Made by a program: the position numbers and the translations under genes
The notes under the pieces: generated by a model
The model's input: only the letters and a program-made list of their open reading frames with translations
Database searches by the model: none
What the model was told of the DNA's origin: nothing
Source: Lepidodermella squamata
Lineage: Eukaryota; Gastrotricha
Length of the DNA stretch: 64,000 bases
Assembly: GCA_047495785.1 (NCBI GenBank)
Contig: JBLDXI010000054.1
Coordinates: forward strand, 558,001 to 622,000
Reading direction: 5' to 3'
In this document: in pieces, positions 1 through 10,960 of the stretch
How the letters are laid out: each line of letters starts with the position of its first letter
Position numbering within the stretch: position 1 is the first letter of the stretch

Positions 1-241
1 AAAACCCTGATTTCAGGCGTTTTAACCGCTAAAATTTAAAAACCGACGCGTCGACGTGGCAACGCGCGCTAAAATTCAAGGGCATCGTGCAATTGAAAAT
101 AAAATTAAAAATTTATATTAAAAGTGATAAAAAATTATTTTAGTAAAATTATTTTCGTAAAATAGCCGGCAAATTTATTTTTCGCGACTACGGCAGGATG
201 TTCGGTTTTAAAAAGAACACCCTGTAGCGCGATATTCTCAC

Positions 242-1329
242 GGGTCTGGCAAGCTTCGCCGGTGTAACCAGCTTTGCAGGTGCACGTGTAACCCGAGAGA
301 CTCGTCAGCGATCCGGAGCAACTATTCGGGGCGCAGTTGGTAGGGCACGTAATACCTATAAATAAACACCTTTCTAAAAATGTGAGAGGAGAATTTCGGA
401 TTACCATTGATGAGCTTGCATTGATCACGCAGCGTAACGAGTTCGATATTGTCGAGAGTCTCCCGGAAGAACGAGAAACAAGCAACGCTCATTGCACCAG
501 CGCGGCCGCCAAATAGTCTGTTTTCGAGACGTTTGTGCAATATAAATATGCTATTCAAAAAAGCAATTGACTTACCGCTTCCCTAATGCCAACACCGGAG
601 TAGTTAACGGAAGCTCATTAGCGAATCCAAAGAAGTACTTATTAGTGCAGAAAATAATTGAAGAACTCGTAATATTGCTGTAAGCCAAAGCCAGAAACTG
701 CCACGATGCTAGTGAACAAGGCACCACCTTTGATGAATTTGCTGAACCATAAGAGTAGCATTTTATGTGAGTAGCGTTGATTTGCCAACAACCTGATGCC
801 GTCATGGCGAGGTCCGTGAACTCAAATAAAGAATAAAGGGCAATTCGTGCACGATGATTTGATCCATGCACCCATTGTCCATGAGAAACCTCCGCTGAAT
901 ACAGTATTGGAGAAAGACACGTAGCTGGAATTGTCTCCTTGGTTCAGGGCTTTGGCGCCAGAATTCGAGTCGCCGAACGGGCCAGCTACGTCGAATAAAG
1001 TTCCGTTCAGTATTGCGGCTATACCGAATGTCGAACCACTGACATCGCGATTACTCCACAGTCCGTTCAACGGCAAAAATCCGACAATGCTGGGGAAAGG
1101 CGTTGTAATGCTATTTCTGAGTTGTGCAACGATTGACAATGGGGCCGGAGTTACAGCAGTGGCTGGAATTACAGAGCTTCATTTCGAGGCGTGGCGACGT
1201 ATCGAAATTACTCACTTATTTGGCATGTGCTACCTGTGTAGCCAACTTTACAGGTGCAGGTGTAGCCTCCCGGATTGGCCAAGTTGCCAGTACATGTTGA
1301 CGCGACACAATTTGCGGAGCATGTTATAT
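242..1329 (-). pseudogene. LamG/EGF lectin-like gene copy 1: pseudogene, exons 3-6
   Basis: This is a broken copy of the secreted LamG-EGF family whose intact members lie at 23-50 kb. Reading leftward, the exons are EGF-1 (1216-1329), LamG-2 (576-1162), the Cys linker (405-517) and EGF-2 (242-355). Splice sites match the intact copy at 26.7-29.6 kb. The EGF and linker exons have the family lengths (114, 113, 114 nt). The LamG-2 exon is 587 nt instead of 580, because a 7-base unit (aataaag) is tandemly duplicated near 828-845. This shifts the frame in mid-domain. The LamG-1 exon was not found, and the last EGF and tail exons are not visible in bases 1-241. Exon 2 lies about 10.5 kb away at 11,791-11,909, because a transposon-rich block entered intron 2. 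Bases 1-241 downstream of EGF-2 hold nothing else I recognise. Confidence 0.82.
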
Positions 1330-1914
1330 CTGATGGAACATTAGAATTTATTCGTGAGCTTCTAGATGCGTGGCGCGACTAATTCCGGCACGGACTGTGC
1401 CAAATTAAAAGCTAACAATACGCCAGTATGAACCCGATGCTCATAACTCGTAGTATGATGGATTTCAGGGCCGTTTCACCTCTAGGGAAAAACCTGTAAC
1501 AGGTATAAAGTCACATGAGGTGTCATTCGATAGGAAATCGTTTCGATAAAACGTAAAATATTCTTCAATCGATTTGGATGATCGGCTGATTTTTCACAAT
1601 TTAAAATCGATAAATCACTGATGATTCATCGATCTGATGATTCATCCAATCGTTACCAGCTACTGCAAAAACTACGTCATTGACCTCACTAATATGGGTC
1701 AAGTAGTGCGCGCTTCCACTAATAATAATGAAAGTACTATGCAAACCTCAGCTGCCTCTCCCCCTAGCGTGGGGGAGAGGCCTTTATTTCTTGGGGTTTA
1801 AATGTGAGCGAGGGACGATAATTATCTGTTGAAGTTGTTGGTTTCGAGAGACGGGAAGCGCGAAAGAGCTGTTGATCTTCAAGTAGGAGTTAGTCTCAAA
1901 CCTTCGCCCAAGAA

Positions 1915-2000
1915 CGTCGGTGGCGTAGTGGTAAAAGAGGCTGCGTGTGTAACGAAAGAATGAGGGTTCAAATCCCGCAACCTACACGCATTTTTATTTT
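1915..2000 (+). repeat. tRNA-like SINE unit with Pol III A and B boxes (unit 1)
   Basis: An A-box match (TGGCGTAGTGG) lies at 1921-1931 and a B-box match (GGTTCAAATCC) at 1965-1975. A T-rich tail follows. I cannot fold a clean cloverleaf, so this is read as a tRNA-derived SINE head rather than a working tRNA gene. It lies inside the repeat block and has a near copy at 2.58 kb. Confidence 0.5.
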
Positions 2001-2569
2001 TTATTTTTATTTTTTCTGGGCGATCATTGCCAAATGTCGGGTTGCGATAGCCCAGCAGATTTCGGAGATATTATAAGCCGCCTGATTTTTAAATAAAATG
2101 CTTTAATCTGTGCCAACCAACTCAATCAGTATACTTAGAATACCCACTTCAGATAAACTTTGGGTAACTTTGGGTAACAGCCACTTCAATACTTAATAAG
2201 CCGAAACCTGAAAACATTTGGATAATCGGCTGATTTTTCACAATTTAAAATCGATAAATCACTGATGATTCATCGATCTGATGCAATCGTTACCCGCGGT
2301 TGCCATTGACCTCACTAATATGGGTCAAGTAGTGCGCGCTTCCACTAATAATAATGAAAGTACTATGCAAACCTCAGCTGCCTCTCCCCCTAGCGTGGGG
2401 GAGAGGCCTCTATTTTCTGGGGTTTAATTGTGAGCGAGGGACGATAATTATTAAACTTTTTGCAAATTTCACGTTAATTTGAGGTTGTTGGTTGTTGGTT
2501 TCAAGGAACGGGGAGCGCGAAAGAGCTGTTGATGTTCAAATAGGAAGTAGCTGCAAATCGTCGCCCAAG

Positions 2570-2660
2570 AGTTTTGGTGGCGTAGTGGTAAAAGAGTCGG
2601 CGTGTGCAACGAATGAAAGAGGGTTCAAATCCCGCAGCCTACACGCATTTTTTTTTTTTT
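2570..2660 (+). repeat. tRNA-like SINE unit (unit 2)
   Basis: This is a second copy of the unit at 1.92 kb. The A box is at 2578-2588 and the B box at 2622-2632, followed by a T-rich tract. The flanks (about 2220-2570 against 1560-1915) are also duplicated, so the two units arose by tandem duplication inside the repeat and not by two SINE insertions. Confidence 0.5.
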
Positions 2661-3790
2661 GTTTTTATTTTTTCTGCGCAATAATTGCCAAATGTCGGAT
2701 TTCGATAGCCCAGTAGACTTCGGGAGATATTTTAAGCCCCCTAATTTTTAAATGAAATAATGTTTCAAACAGTTCCAGCAAACTCAAACACATACCTAGA
2801 GCCAACCAAACAAACTAAACAAAATTTAGGGAGAGGGGGTTGAGATGCCCTTCCTCTAGGGAGGGGCGACAGGGTGGGTATGGAAAAAGGCCTTGTGGCC
2901 TGAACATCTGAAAAGGGGCTGATCACAAACTTTTCGCGCTAGCAAAGTTAGTCCCTTTCAATGTTTAGGCGCACGTTTGTTCTCACCCAATTGCCATTTT
3001 CCGCGCCCTTTCCCCTTTTCCACATTAGTTATATGTAAGCACCCCCAAATTCCAAAAGGGCAGGGTTTTTAATCCGATTACCTTGCAAGTTATATCAATC
3101 GATAGCCCTTGACGAGAATAGCTTATAAAAGATTTTCCAGCTGTTTTCGCCGGACCAGTTTGGAGAAATTGGCAAAAAACTGCATTTGTCCTACTTTTCT
3201 GGGGACATGACCCAATTTAAAGTAGGCCAATGTGTTACTATTTTTAGCTGCGCAATCACTAATATAGGGCCAGTACTGCGCGCATCACTAATAATAGAGA
3301 TATACTGATCGCGTTTTGGCCTTGGCCACTGTTACTTCAGCCTGCTTACAATTTGGCCTCCCTCCTCGGGGAGGGAGGCTCACGATAAATCATTGCTTAC
3401 TCTAATTTTCTTAAAGATGTAACCTTGCACATCAAAGGCATAATTGCTGCAATTAATATAACAGCTATTGGTTTCTTCATGTTGTAGATTCAGGTCATTA
3501 CCTGCCCTGATTGGGGCTTTTTACAATGAAGTCGGGAACAGGCGATAAGCGCCATATATTATGATAGATACCGAAAGAAGTATTTTTCTGCAAACTTGAC
3601 GGATGGTTTTTTTATTGACGCAAGTCGTAGATGCACAATTTTGGGGCATCCGCTGATTACAAGGTCTTGCCGTTTTTTCGTCAGTCATGTCGGAGAAAAG
3701 GGTTAGTTCCTAATATCTATGATACCTGAGTGAACACTGCTAATTGCCATAATTGGGGAAAGCAGCTGAACAGTAGGCGAATGACAAAGC

Positions 3791-4030
3791 TCATATGGGA
3801 TGATTGTGATGGCCGGCGAAAGGATAATTGATGAGGATGAGCTTTTCGAAAACATTTTCGAAAGACATTAGTTCTGGCGGTCTTACATTGAATATTTCAA
3901 TTGTTCCGGTAGTTTGACAGAATCGGTTATATTTGCGAGATTCGCGCATAGGTTGCAGTTGCTCCTCAGTGAATAATTGCATGTTGAGCATCAGTCCTAT
4001 CTCATTTGGATCCATAAGCCGTTTGCTTCT
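3791..4030 (-). CDS. Small conserved ORF in the repeat block (left copy)
   Basis: An open frame of about 77-80 residues begins at a Met-Asp-Pro-Asn sequence. Its mate at 59,395-59,618 in the right copy differs at only a few residues, and the frame is preserved in both. A third, decayed relative is seen around 58,200-58,440. I recognise no domain. The protein is acidic to neutral, has no signal peptide or membrane segment, and ends in a His-rich tail. Conservation between two separate insertions suggests either recent spread or a real small transposon-encoded protein; the sequence does not decide between these. Confidence 0.35.
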   Translation of the reverse strand, partial: RSKRLMDPNEIGLMLNMQLFTEEQLQPMRESRKYNRFCQTTGTIEIFNVRPPELMSFENVFEKLILINYPFAGHHNHPI

Positions 4031-4239
4031 GCAGGAATCGATGTATATTAGAAGAGTAATATAGCACAAAGCGTGTTAGGTTTTTAGTCGTCGTTAAAAT
4101 TGCAAAAACAGGTGATAGGTCAAGGCTTACGAAGTCTTCAAGATTAGGCGGTGCGCAACAAAGGATTGTCCCGTGTTATGCAACGGCCTAAGACATTTTA
4201 ACCGGGTTTCGAAGGCTTGCGCGAGCTGATTATTGTACA

Positions 4240-5910
4240 TCACATCACTTTATTTATTTATTTATTTAGGAGCCATTCATCCGTTTTTAGAAAAAGTTGG
4301 AAAGCTCAGCTGTAAAAAAAGACAATGGATTAGTTAGGGTTTGATCAAACTGTACACAAGATTATGAAGTTATAAAACATCATTTTAGATAAGTTGACAA
4401 AAATCAGTATAAAATTGAGCAACAATAATGGTAGAAAAATATGGGAGTATAGGTTTCATTTCAGGCTGCTGGCTTTTTGTTGAGATTGGTGTTGGGAGCC
4501 AGACTTAATAGGTAGTTGTAGACCAAGTTCCTGCACTGATCTGCGCTTGTTGCAGAGCGCACTGCGTCGGGCAAACTGTTCCAAAAAACTGCCCCGTGGT
4601 GTTCAAGACAACGGTCCATGGTCTTGGACTTTGTCTTTGGCATTTTAAGGAGACAGCTCATAGTTTTCTTGGCTGTTTGGCTTCGAGTGGAGCCCGTCGC
4701 GGTTTGCTTGGTAAAAAAAGCAGCGATTGCAACCGGTGCTTCGTCATTTAAGCACCGCCAGATCAAGGTAGCCAGATGGACTTTACGCTTCCCATCCAAA
4801 TCTAGCCAACGCAGACTTTGTCGCAGCGGTACCGGGTCGGCGTTCGCTGGAGCGCGGCAAATTATTCGGACAGCCTGGTCCTGGCGCCTTTGCAGTTTCT
4901 TTAATTTCGTAGGTGCCAATTGCGATAGAGTTGTGTCGCAATACGTCAGGTGGCAGAAAATGAGACCATTTGCCATCAGTTTTAGCGTTTTTCGGTCGAG
5001 ATATTTGGCAGCGATTCTCAACGCAAATAGACCACTACGAGTTTTGTTCCTAATCACTTTCAAATGATCCTTGAAGCACATCTTGTTATCAAGAGTGAAA
5101 CCTAAGATTTTGAACGACGATGTTGTTTCAATCGGACAATTTTCAATTTTGATATCGAATTTTGGTGGGGAAAGTGTGTTATAGTCAGTTGGTAGCACGA
5201 TCAACTGGGATTTTTTACCATTGACCATAAGGCTATTTGAAGCAAGCCAATCGCTCAGACGGTTCAAATCGTCTTGAAGTTCCCTCTGAATTTTTTCGAC
5301 ATTTTTACCCGAGTGATAAACTGTGGTGTCGTCGGCAAACTGAATTAATTTAGCAAAACGAGGAATTGAGGCCATCTCGTTGATGTATAATGTAAATAAT
5401 AACGGTCCTAGTACGCTACCTTGTGGTACTCCGTACAAAATTGGCTCTTGGTTTGATAAAAGGCTATTAATTTTGGTGAACTGAGATCGGTCCGAAAGAT
5501 AGTTTCTGATGAGGCCTACAGCTTCGGAGGAAAAACCAGCGCTATCGAGTGATTTGTAGACTCCGTCATGATGTAATGAGTCGAACGCCTTACTTAAGTC
5601 AATAGCAACAGCAACAGTAGTTAGTCCCATTTCATGAGCCTTACGCCAGTCGTTCGTCAATTTTGCTAAGCAACTGTCTGTTGAGTGGTATTTGCGAAAA
5701 CCGAATTGGCTAGTAGATAAAAATTGGATATCGGATATATGTTCCTTAATTTGGATGGAAAGGCAGCGTTCGAATGTTCTTGAGATCGGTGAAAGAATCG
5801 AAATCGGGCGAAAATTTCCTATATCTGATTTAGAGCCACCTTTGTGTAGCGGGCTAACTATTGCTACCTTCCATTGTTTAGGAATCGAACCTGAGTCGAT
5901 GATCGAATTA
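4240..5910 (-). mobile_element. CR1/Jockey-like non-LTR retrotransposon, 5'-truncated
   Basis: This LINE 3' end is inserted in the left repeat copy. The matching uninterrupted site is near 59,165 in the right copy. The 3' end (low coordinates) carries a (TAAA)n-type tail, read on plus as repeated TTTA at 4250-4275. The coding frame closes at 4461. About 480 residues of reverse transcriptase remain, including the fingers/palm motif with FRPISIL, the palm A motif AIDLSKAFD, the GVPQGSVLGPLLF motif and the catalytic FADDT box, followed by a C-terminal domain. The endonuclease and ORF1 are missing. About five bases of target were lost and no clear target duplication is visible. Confidence 0.85.
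4461..5908 (-). CDS. Reverse transcriptase fragment (CR1/Jockey-type), frame intact
   Basis: In a live element this would encode the RT of a non-LTR retrotransposon, which copies LINE RNA at the nicked target. The open frame runs unbroken to its TAA/TAG-type stop at 4461 and holds the conserved RT blocks, with the FADDT catalytic Asp pair about 190 residues in. The frame continues upstream to about 6026, but residues encoded above about 5908 come from the host repeat and are an accidental N-terminal extension. There is no start codon of its own and no endonuclease, so it cannot move by itself. Confidence 0.75.
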
Positions 5911-6220
5911 AGGTGTCGTTTTCTGTACGTTGGCATAACACTAACATCTTCGCTTACTTTCAATTTTTCAGAGGTAACCCCGCAAAATTGAAGCTTAAGT
6001 GATTGAAGCGAGACAACAAATTCCAATTGTTTCGGTTTAAATGGTCGATTAATCGCCTGGAGTCACTGCGTCTGAAACTTAATTTCCTTGAAAATGACAA
6101 ATATTGGTATTCTCCAAATTTTCCGGCGGCCGGGCGCCGTTTTAACATTAATAGTAAAGCGTAAGTAAAGTAAGTAAAGCGAGCTTACGTCTTTCACAAT
6201 TTGGATGAATAACTTGTGGA

Positions 6221-9200
6221 ATTTGATCTGCGAATTTGATTTGTGTCTAAGGTTTTTACACGTATTTGTGTTTCTGCTTGCGCTACTGCAGCGGTACACT
6301 TACTTACCTACTTCTTACGATGGCCGGCAATAAAGGCGGGAAGAAGAAGAAGAAGGCAGCTCCTACACTTTCCCTGTTCAAGGCTCTGAGGGGCCTGGAC
6401 GCTGCTGACATCGCCAATGTGCTGAAGGTGATCGCGGCGCTCAAGGCCGCAAAGGGTTGCCCGGAGACTCTCTCGGTTAGTGGCGAGGTCCACATGGACT
6501 CGGCTGACGAGAGTGGCGACGAGCCACCTACGCTCACCTATGCTGGCGCGGCCACGTCCACGGCCTCGTCTCAGCGCCCGTCGTCGCACCCGGCGACCCC
6601 TGACCCTCGTGTTAAGCCGCCGCCCCAAGGCGCTCCACCTGCGGGTGCTGCCCCTGCTCCGTCCACTGCTGCCAACACCGGTTCTTTTCGCACTGTCATA
6701 ATCGATGGAATACACGGCATTCGACGGAACGAACTTGAGCCCAAACTCTACGAGGCTGTCGCCTGGCTTCGGCCCGAAACCGTTGTTGTCATGGCTAGTG
6801 GTGGCTTGCGTATCATCTGTAAAACCCCCGCTGATGCTCAGCGCCTTCTCGACCGTGATGGGTTCGCTCCTGAGGCCTTTCGTGGCTCCGCATTTCGCGT
6901 CCACCGCCCCGGCCAGCCAGACCCTAAGGCTGCTAAGTCCAAGCAAGCTGACAAGGACAGTCGTTCGGTGATCACTGCCCGGCTGCCTGGGTTCTATACC
7001 ACCGACCAGCTTCTGAAGCACCTGACGAACGTCGTCGAAATTCGTGACATGCCAGTTCACACCCCCGGCGATGACCCGCTCCGCGTCGTCGTCCTCAAGA
7101 CACAAGCGTTACGCGACGAGGCTCTCACCCTCGGCCTCGAGTTCCTGAATCGCCGTATCAAGTGCCGCCCTCTCAAGGACGGCCTCCTTCCGCCTAAGTG
7201 TATGCGCTGCGCCCGGTTTGGGCACGTCGAAGTTGACTGTGCTGCGGCAGAGAAAGACCTCCTGTGTGGTCGCTGCGCCTCGCCGAACCACAAAACCGCC
7301 CAGTGCGAAGCGCCGCGCGAATCCCTCGCCTGCGTCAACTGTCCGGACGGTGGCTCGCCTCGCCACTCCAGTCTCTGGCGCGGCTGTCCTCAGTTCAAGG
7401 CCGCTAAAGTGCAGGAGGCCGAGTCCCGTGCTGCCCGCGCCGAGGCGAGACGTGCTCGTGTCGCTCGACAAAAGAAGGTCACGCCACCGACCGCGCCGCC
7501 TCAGCCCCCTCCGGGCCGCGTCTTCCGGGTTGCCACTCGCGATCTTCTCGGCTCCGCGCCGCCGCCCCCACCGCAACTCCCGCCTGTTAACCCTGCTATC
7601 CGTAACCAGTTCCAGACGCTCGACGGCGCTCGTTTGTTCGAAATGATGGACGCCCGCCTGAAGAAGTTCGAGGAAAAGGAGGTTGCCTACGGCCAGCGTC
7701 TTCTACGGCTGGAGAACGCCTTCGTTGAGATCACGGGCCTTGTCAAGGCGGTCGTGCATGCGCCTCCCGTTCGCGCGGCTGGTGGCCCGCCGCATGGTGA
7801 CGCGCATGGCGGGTCGGCGATCCTGGTTCGCGAAGGGGCGGTTGTCGTCTCCGAGCGGAAGCTGGCCTTGACTGGGGCGAAGAGAAGCGAGTGGATACGC
7901 CTCGACCTGCTGCCTGGTCGCCGTTGTGAAGCAGTACGTATGTTTACCGGCTACTGTCCGCCGTCGTCCAGTCTCGACCTGCGCTGGTTTGAGGAGGAGT
8001 TCGCTGAAGCTGCTCGTCTGGCTGTCCCGTGTTTCTTTGGCGGCGACCTGAACGCGAAATCACCACTGTGGGGGAAGGGCGACCTCTGGAACGCCAACGG
8101 CTTCTCCCTCCACCACGCCGCGACTCGGCTCGGTCTTACCGTCCTTCCGTCTCCGAAGCCGACTCATCTGCATCCCTCCTCCGGTTCGCTATCCACGCTC
8201 GATGTATGGGTGCTTAACGACGCTGCCATGCGCCTCCTGCGCGGCGGCGCTCACGTTGGCGATCGATATACCAGTGACCATTTCGTGACCTCAGTCGCTG
8301 TCGCCTTCCCAGTTGGCCGGCGGCTGCCTGCAGTCGACCCTCCCGCTCCGGATCCGTTTCCGCGGTACGATGTCTCGCGCGCCGATCGTCTCAGTTTTTC
8401 CCGCACCTTGACTGCTAAGCTCCTTGCCATTCAGATGCCAGCTCCCGGGGACCCCTTCCCACGACTTGCCACTTATCGCCGAGAAGTAACCAGCGCTATC
8501 GCCGAGTCCCGCGACCTTCACGTGCCCGTCTGTGCGCCGGGGCAGCTGCGACGCATCGCCATGAGCCTGGAGATGCGCAGGCTTCTTCAGGAGAAGCGGG
8601 TTCTGGAACGTGCTCTGGGCAACCACGTCGACCGCGAGCTATGCGCCCGGCTCAAAGATCTCGACGCCCGGTTCCGCGCTGCGCAGCACGCTCATCTTCT
8701 CCGTCGCGACATCGCCAATCTTCGAATGGTGGAAGCGCTATCTGCCCAGCACCGTTACCGAGAAGCGTGGGAGCGCCTCCGCCGTCTCGACCGACACAGG
8801 CCGCCGCGTTCGGCTGGGCCCATGAAACTGGATGACGGCCGCGTCTTAGCGCCATCGCCTGAGCTCGCAGATGCTCTCCTGAGTCAGTTCGTCAAGCCGA
8901 TGACGCCGTATGAAGACCCGGCTGCCGATGCTGCGACCAGACAACGTTGGGCCGATATAGAGCGATTCGTTTCCACCGATCCTGATCTTCAGCGTACCGA
9001 TACCCTACAGCTACCCGGCCCGGGTGAGTTCTCCGTCAGCCAGCGCATGGTGGCTGATGCAGTCGGGCGCCTCAAGCCGTTTAAGGCGCCTGGGCTGGAC
9101 GGCATCAGTCCTATATTCTACAAATGGGGCGGGCCGCCGCTTCAGCGCCACCTTCGCCATCTGTTTAACCTCAGCCTCGGCTCCCGATGCGTTCTGCCGG

Positions 9201-10712
9201 AATGGAAGGAGGCTGCCGTCATCCCTGTGCCTAAAGCCGGTAAACCGCATGGCGCCGTCTCGTCTCAGCGGCCGATCTCGCTGCTCCCAGTTGACGGCAA
9301 GCTACTCGAATCGATCATCGCGCGCTGGTTGGGTGGGTTCCTGGAGGATCTCAGCCTGCTGCCTGACAACCAGTACGCGTTCCGTGCTCACCGGTCCGCT
9401 CCGGACGTACCGCTGCGAATCGCGCACCGCGTCCACCTCGGCCGGTCGCGTAACCGTAAGGTCATCGTCGTCGGCCTTGACGTACAGGCGGCGTACGATT
9501 CCGTGTGGAGTGCCGGCCTTGCCTTCAAACTCGCCGAACTGCCTCTACCTCGAAACCTGGCCGCCTGGCTTACCGATTTCCTGCGCGACCGGAAGCTTCA
9601 AGCGCGCGTCGCCGGCTTCCTCAGCCAGCAGCGGACTGTGAACTGCGGAGTCCCGCAAGGGTCGCCCCTGTCGCCCCTGCTGTACATCGTGTACACTGCT
9701 GACCTTCTAACTGCGCCGACTGCCCCCGGCTGTTCCCTAGACGCCTATGCTGACGATCTCACAGTCGTCGGCGAGGGTGCGAATTTCCAGGAGGCCGAAC
9801 GCTGCACCCAGGCAGAGATCGATCGCATCTCGCAGTGGGCCCGCGAGTGGCGCCAGAAGTTTAATGCGTCGAAAAGCGAAGCAATGCCGTTTGCCTGGCG
9901 CTCGTACCAGACCCGTCTGCGCCTCGACGGCTCGATGATCCCTCAAGTTGCCGTAATTCGTGTCCTCGGCGTGCACCTTGACGCCAAACTGACTTGGAAG
10001 TCGCACGTCGACCAGGTCATCAACCGCTGCACCCGGAACCTGTCCCACTTTCGCCGTATTGCCTGCACCCCTGGCCTCTCTCGCCGATGGCGTCGCACGG
10101 CCTACCTCAGCCTTGTCCGCTCCGCCGCCACTTACGGCAACGTCGTGTTTTGTACCGCGCCCAAGAGGCAGCTGAAGCGGCTTGATGTGTTGCAGAACGA
10201 CTGTCTGCGCAGCCTGCTAAACATCCGCCGCGATGACCGGGTCCGTGTCTCGGAGCTGGAACGCCGCTGTGGCGTGAAGAGCCTGCCTGCCTTTTTCGAA
10301 CAGACCCAGCGCCGTTATGCTGCGAATGCAGTCCGGTTCGTCCTCCCACTTAGAGAAGAAGTTGAGCGACTCCGCCTCTCCGCGAACCCGGTGCCCCGTT
10401 CCCCGCTGGCCTTGATCGCCAGCAGGCTTCCTCGGGGTCCTTTGCCCACTTTCGATGTCTAATCTCGCCGCCTCTCCCTCTCCCTCTATCCTTTGCTTTC
10501 TCTTCTCTCTTCCCTTCTTCTTCCTCCCATTCTCCCTCGCTGTGTTTACGTGCCTCTCTGCTTTCGATAAATCATCCATCACCCCGCCTACTTGTGTCCA
10601 CAGCGCACTGCCGCCGGCAAGCGCATATAATCTCGCGACCCCGCGTCATTGATATCTTTACTTATTTTGTCTCCCATATCAATGAACAATAAATATTTGA
10701 ATTTAGAATTTA
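6221..10712 (+). mobile_element. R1/Jockey-superfamily non-LTR retrotransposon, near full length with internal deletion
   Basis: This is a 4.49-kb element inserted in the left repeat copy. The same site without the insert is readable in the right copy at about 58,875-58,890 (reverse complement). The insert begins at about 6221 and ends in AATAAA plus an AT-rich tail at about 10,712. GGA occurs on both sides (6218-6220 and 10,713-10,715), a possible 3-bp target duplication. GC content and codon use in the body (strong C/G third positions) differ sharply from the surrounding AT-richer DNA. The 3' UTR is pyrimidine-rich. Confidence 0.85.
6320..10462 (+). CDS. Fused Gag-like + endonuclease + reverse transcriptase polyprotein of the LINE
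   Basis: One frame of 1380 codons starts at the first ATG of a Lys-rich N-terminus. Residues about 1-290 are Pro/Ala-rich and Gag-like. Three zinc knuckles follow (about residues 294-360; C-x2-C-x4-H-x4-C twice, then a divergent third). A coiled region comes next, then the C-terminal part of an APE-type endonuclease with GDLNAKSPLWG near residue 575 and SDH near 655. The reverse transcriptase has YDSVW, GVPQGSPLSPLLY and YADDL near residue 1142. A Cys/His-containing tail ends it. In the related copy at 12-15.6 kb, ORF1 and ORF2 are separate and overlapping. Here an in-frame deletion joins them and removes about the first 80 endonuclease residues, including the Asn/Glu-bearing N-terminal motifs. 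The element is therefore probably unable to nick DNA. Confidence 0.85.
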   Translation: MAGNKGGKKKKKAAPTLSLFKALRGLDAADIANVLKVIAALKAAKGCPETLSVSGEVHMDSADESGDEPPTLTYAGAATSTASSQRPSSHPATPDPRVKPPPQGAPPAGAAPAPSTAANTGSFRTVIIDGIHGIRRNELEPKLYEAVAWLRPETVVVMASGGLRIICKTPADAQRLLDRDGFAPEAFRGSAFRVHRPGQPDPKAAKSKQADKDSRSVITARLPGFYTTDQLLKHLTNVVEIRDMPVHTPGDDPLRVVVLKTQALRDEALTLGLEFLNRRIKCRPLKDGLLPPKCMRCARFGHVEVDCAAAEKDLLCGRCASPNHKTAQCEAPRESLACVNCPDGGSPRHSSLWRGCPQFKAAKVQEAESRAARAEARRARVARQKKVTPPTAPPQPPPGRVFRVATRDLLGSAPPPPPQLPPVNPAIRNQFQTLDGARLFEMMDARLKKFEEKEVAYGQRLLRLENAFVEITGLVKAVVHAPPVRAAGGPPHGDAHGGSAILVREGAVVVSERKLALTGAKRSEWIRLDLLPGRRCEAVRMFTGYCPPSSSLDLRWFEEEFAEAARLAVPCFFGGDLNAKSPLWGKGDLWNANGFSLHHAATRLGLTVLPSPKPTHLHPSSGSLSTLDVWVLNDAAMRLLRGGAHVGDRYTSDHFVTSVAVAFPVGRRLPAVDPPAPDPFPRYDVSRADRLSFSRTLTAKLLAIQMPAPGDPFPRLATYRREVTSAIAESRDLHVPVCAPGQLRRIAMSLEMRRLLQEKRVLERALGNHVDRELCARLKDLDARFRAAQHAHLLRRDIANLRMVEALSAQHRYREAWERLRRLDRHRPPRSAGPMKLDDGRVLAPSPELADALLSQFVKPMTPYEDPAADAATRQRWADIERFVSTDPDLQRTDTLQLPGPGEFSVSQRMVADAVGRLKPFKAPGLDGISPIFYKWGGPPLQRHLRHLFNLSLGSRCVLPEWKEAAVIPVPKAGKPHGAVSSQRPISLLPVDGKLLESIIARWLGGFLEDLSLLPDNQYAFRAHRSAPDVPLRIAHRVHLGRSRNRKVIVVGLDVQAAYDSVWSAGLAFKLAELPLPRNLAAWLTDFLRDRKLQARVAGFLSQQRTVNCGVPQGSPLSPLLYIVYTADLLTAPTAPGCSLDAYADDLTVVGEGANFQEAERCTQAEIDRISQWAREWRQKFNASKSEAMPFAWRSYQTRLRLDGSMIPQVAVIRVLGVHLDAKLTWKSHVDQVINRCTRNLSHFRRIACTPGLSRRWRRTAYLSLVRSAATYGNVVFCTAPKRQLKRLDVLQNDCLRSLLNIRRDDRVRVSELERRCGVKSLPAFFEQTQRRYAANAVRFVLPLREEVERLRLSANPVPRSPLALIASRLPRGPLPTFDV

Positions 10713-10879
10713 GGATGAATCTACCCAGTAACTTGCTTCAATAGCCTAGTCAATGTTAGCCTAGTCAATAGCAATATTGTAGATTAGGTGGTTCCACTAA
10801 GTTATGATTATATACATTAGTCGCTTTGAAAACTCGTCAGGAAAATTAAGAAAAAATTAGCAGAATTACGCAAAAAATG

Positions 10880-10960
10880 CTGCTTTATGAGAAATCGAAC
10901 CGTCGCTCGTCATAACACACAACCTCTGATGACGCATTACAACCACTTGGCCATCGAACC
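10880..10960 (-). repeat. tRNA-derived SINE head (Ser/Leu-like A and B boxes)
   Basis: On the minus strand there is an A-box match (TGGCCAAGTGG, 10,943-10,953) and a B-box match (GGTTCGATTTC, 10,891-10,901) with tRNA-like spacing and a variable-arm-like segment. No matching sequence is obvious in the right repeat copy, so this looks like a separate insertion into the left one. Confidence 0.5.

Noticed and set aside
822-1139. Independent short LamG gene
   Set aside because: It is the first part of a frameshifted LamG-2 exon; the rest follows in another frame after a 7-bp duplication.
1915-2000. Functional tRNA gene
   Set aside because: A and B boxes are present, but no clean acceptor or anticodon stem could be folded, and the unit is part of a duplicated repeat.
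4618-5067. Plus-strand ORF of 149 codons
   Set aside because: Antisense shadow of the CR1-like reverse transcriptase.
9024-9641. Ser/Arg-rich plus-strand ORF of 205 codons
   Set aside because: Out-of-frame shadow within the GC-rich LINE polyprotein.
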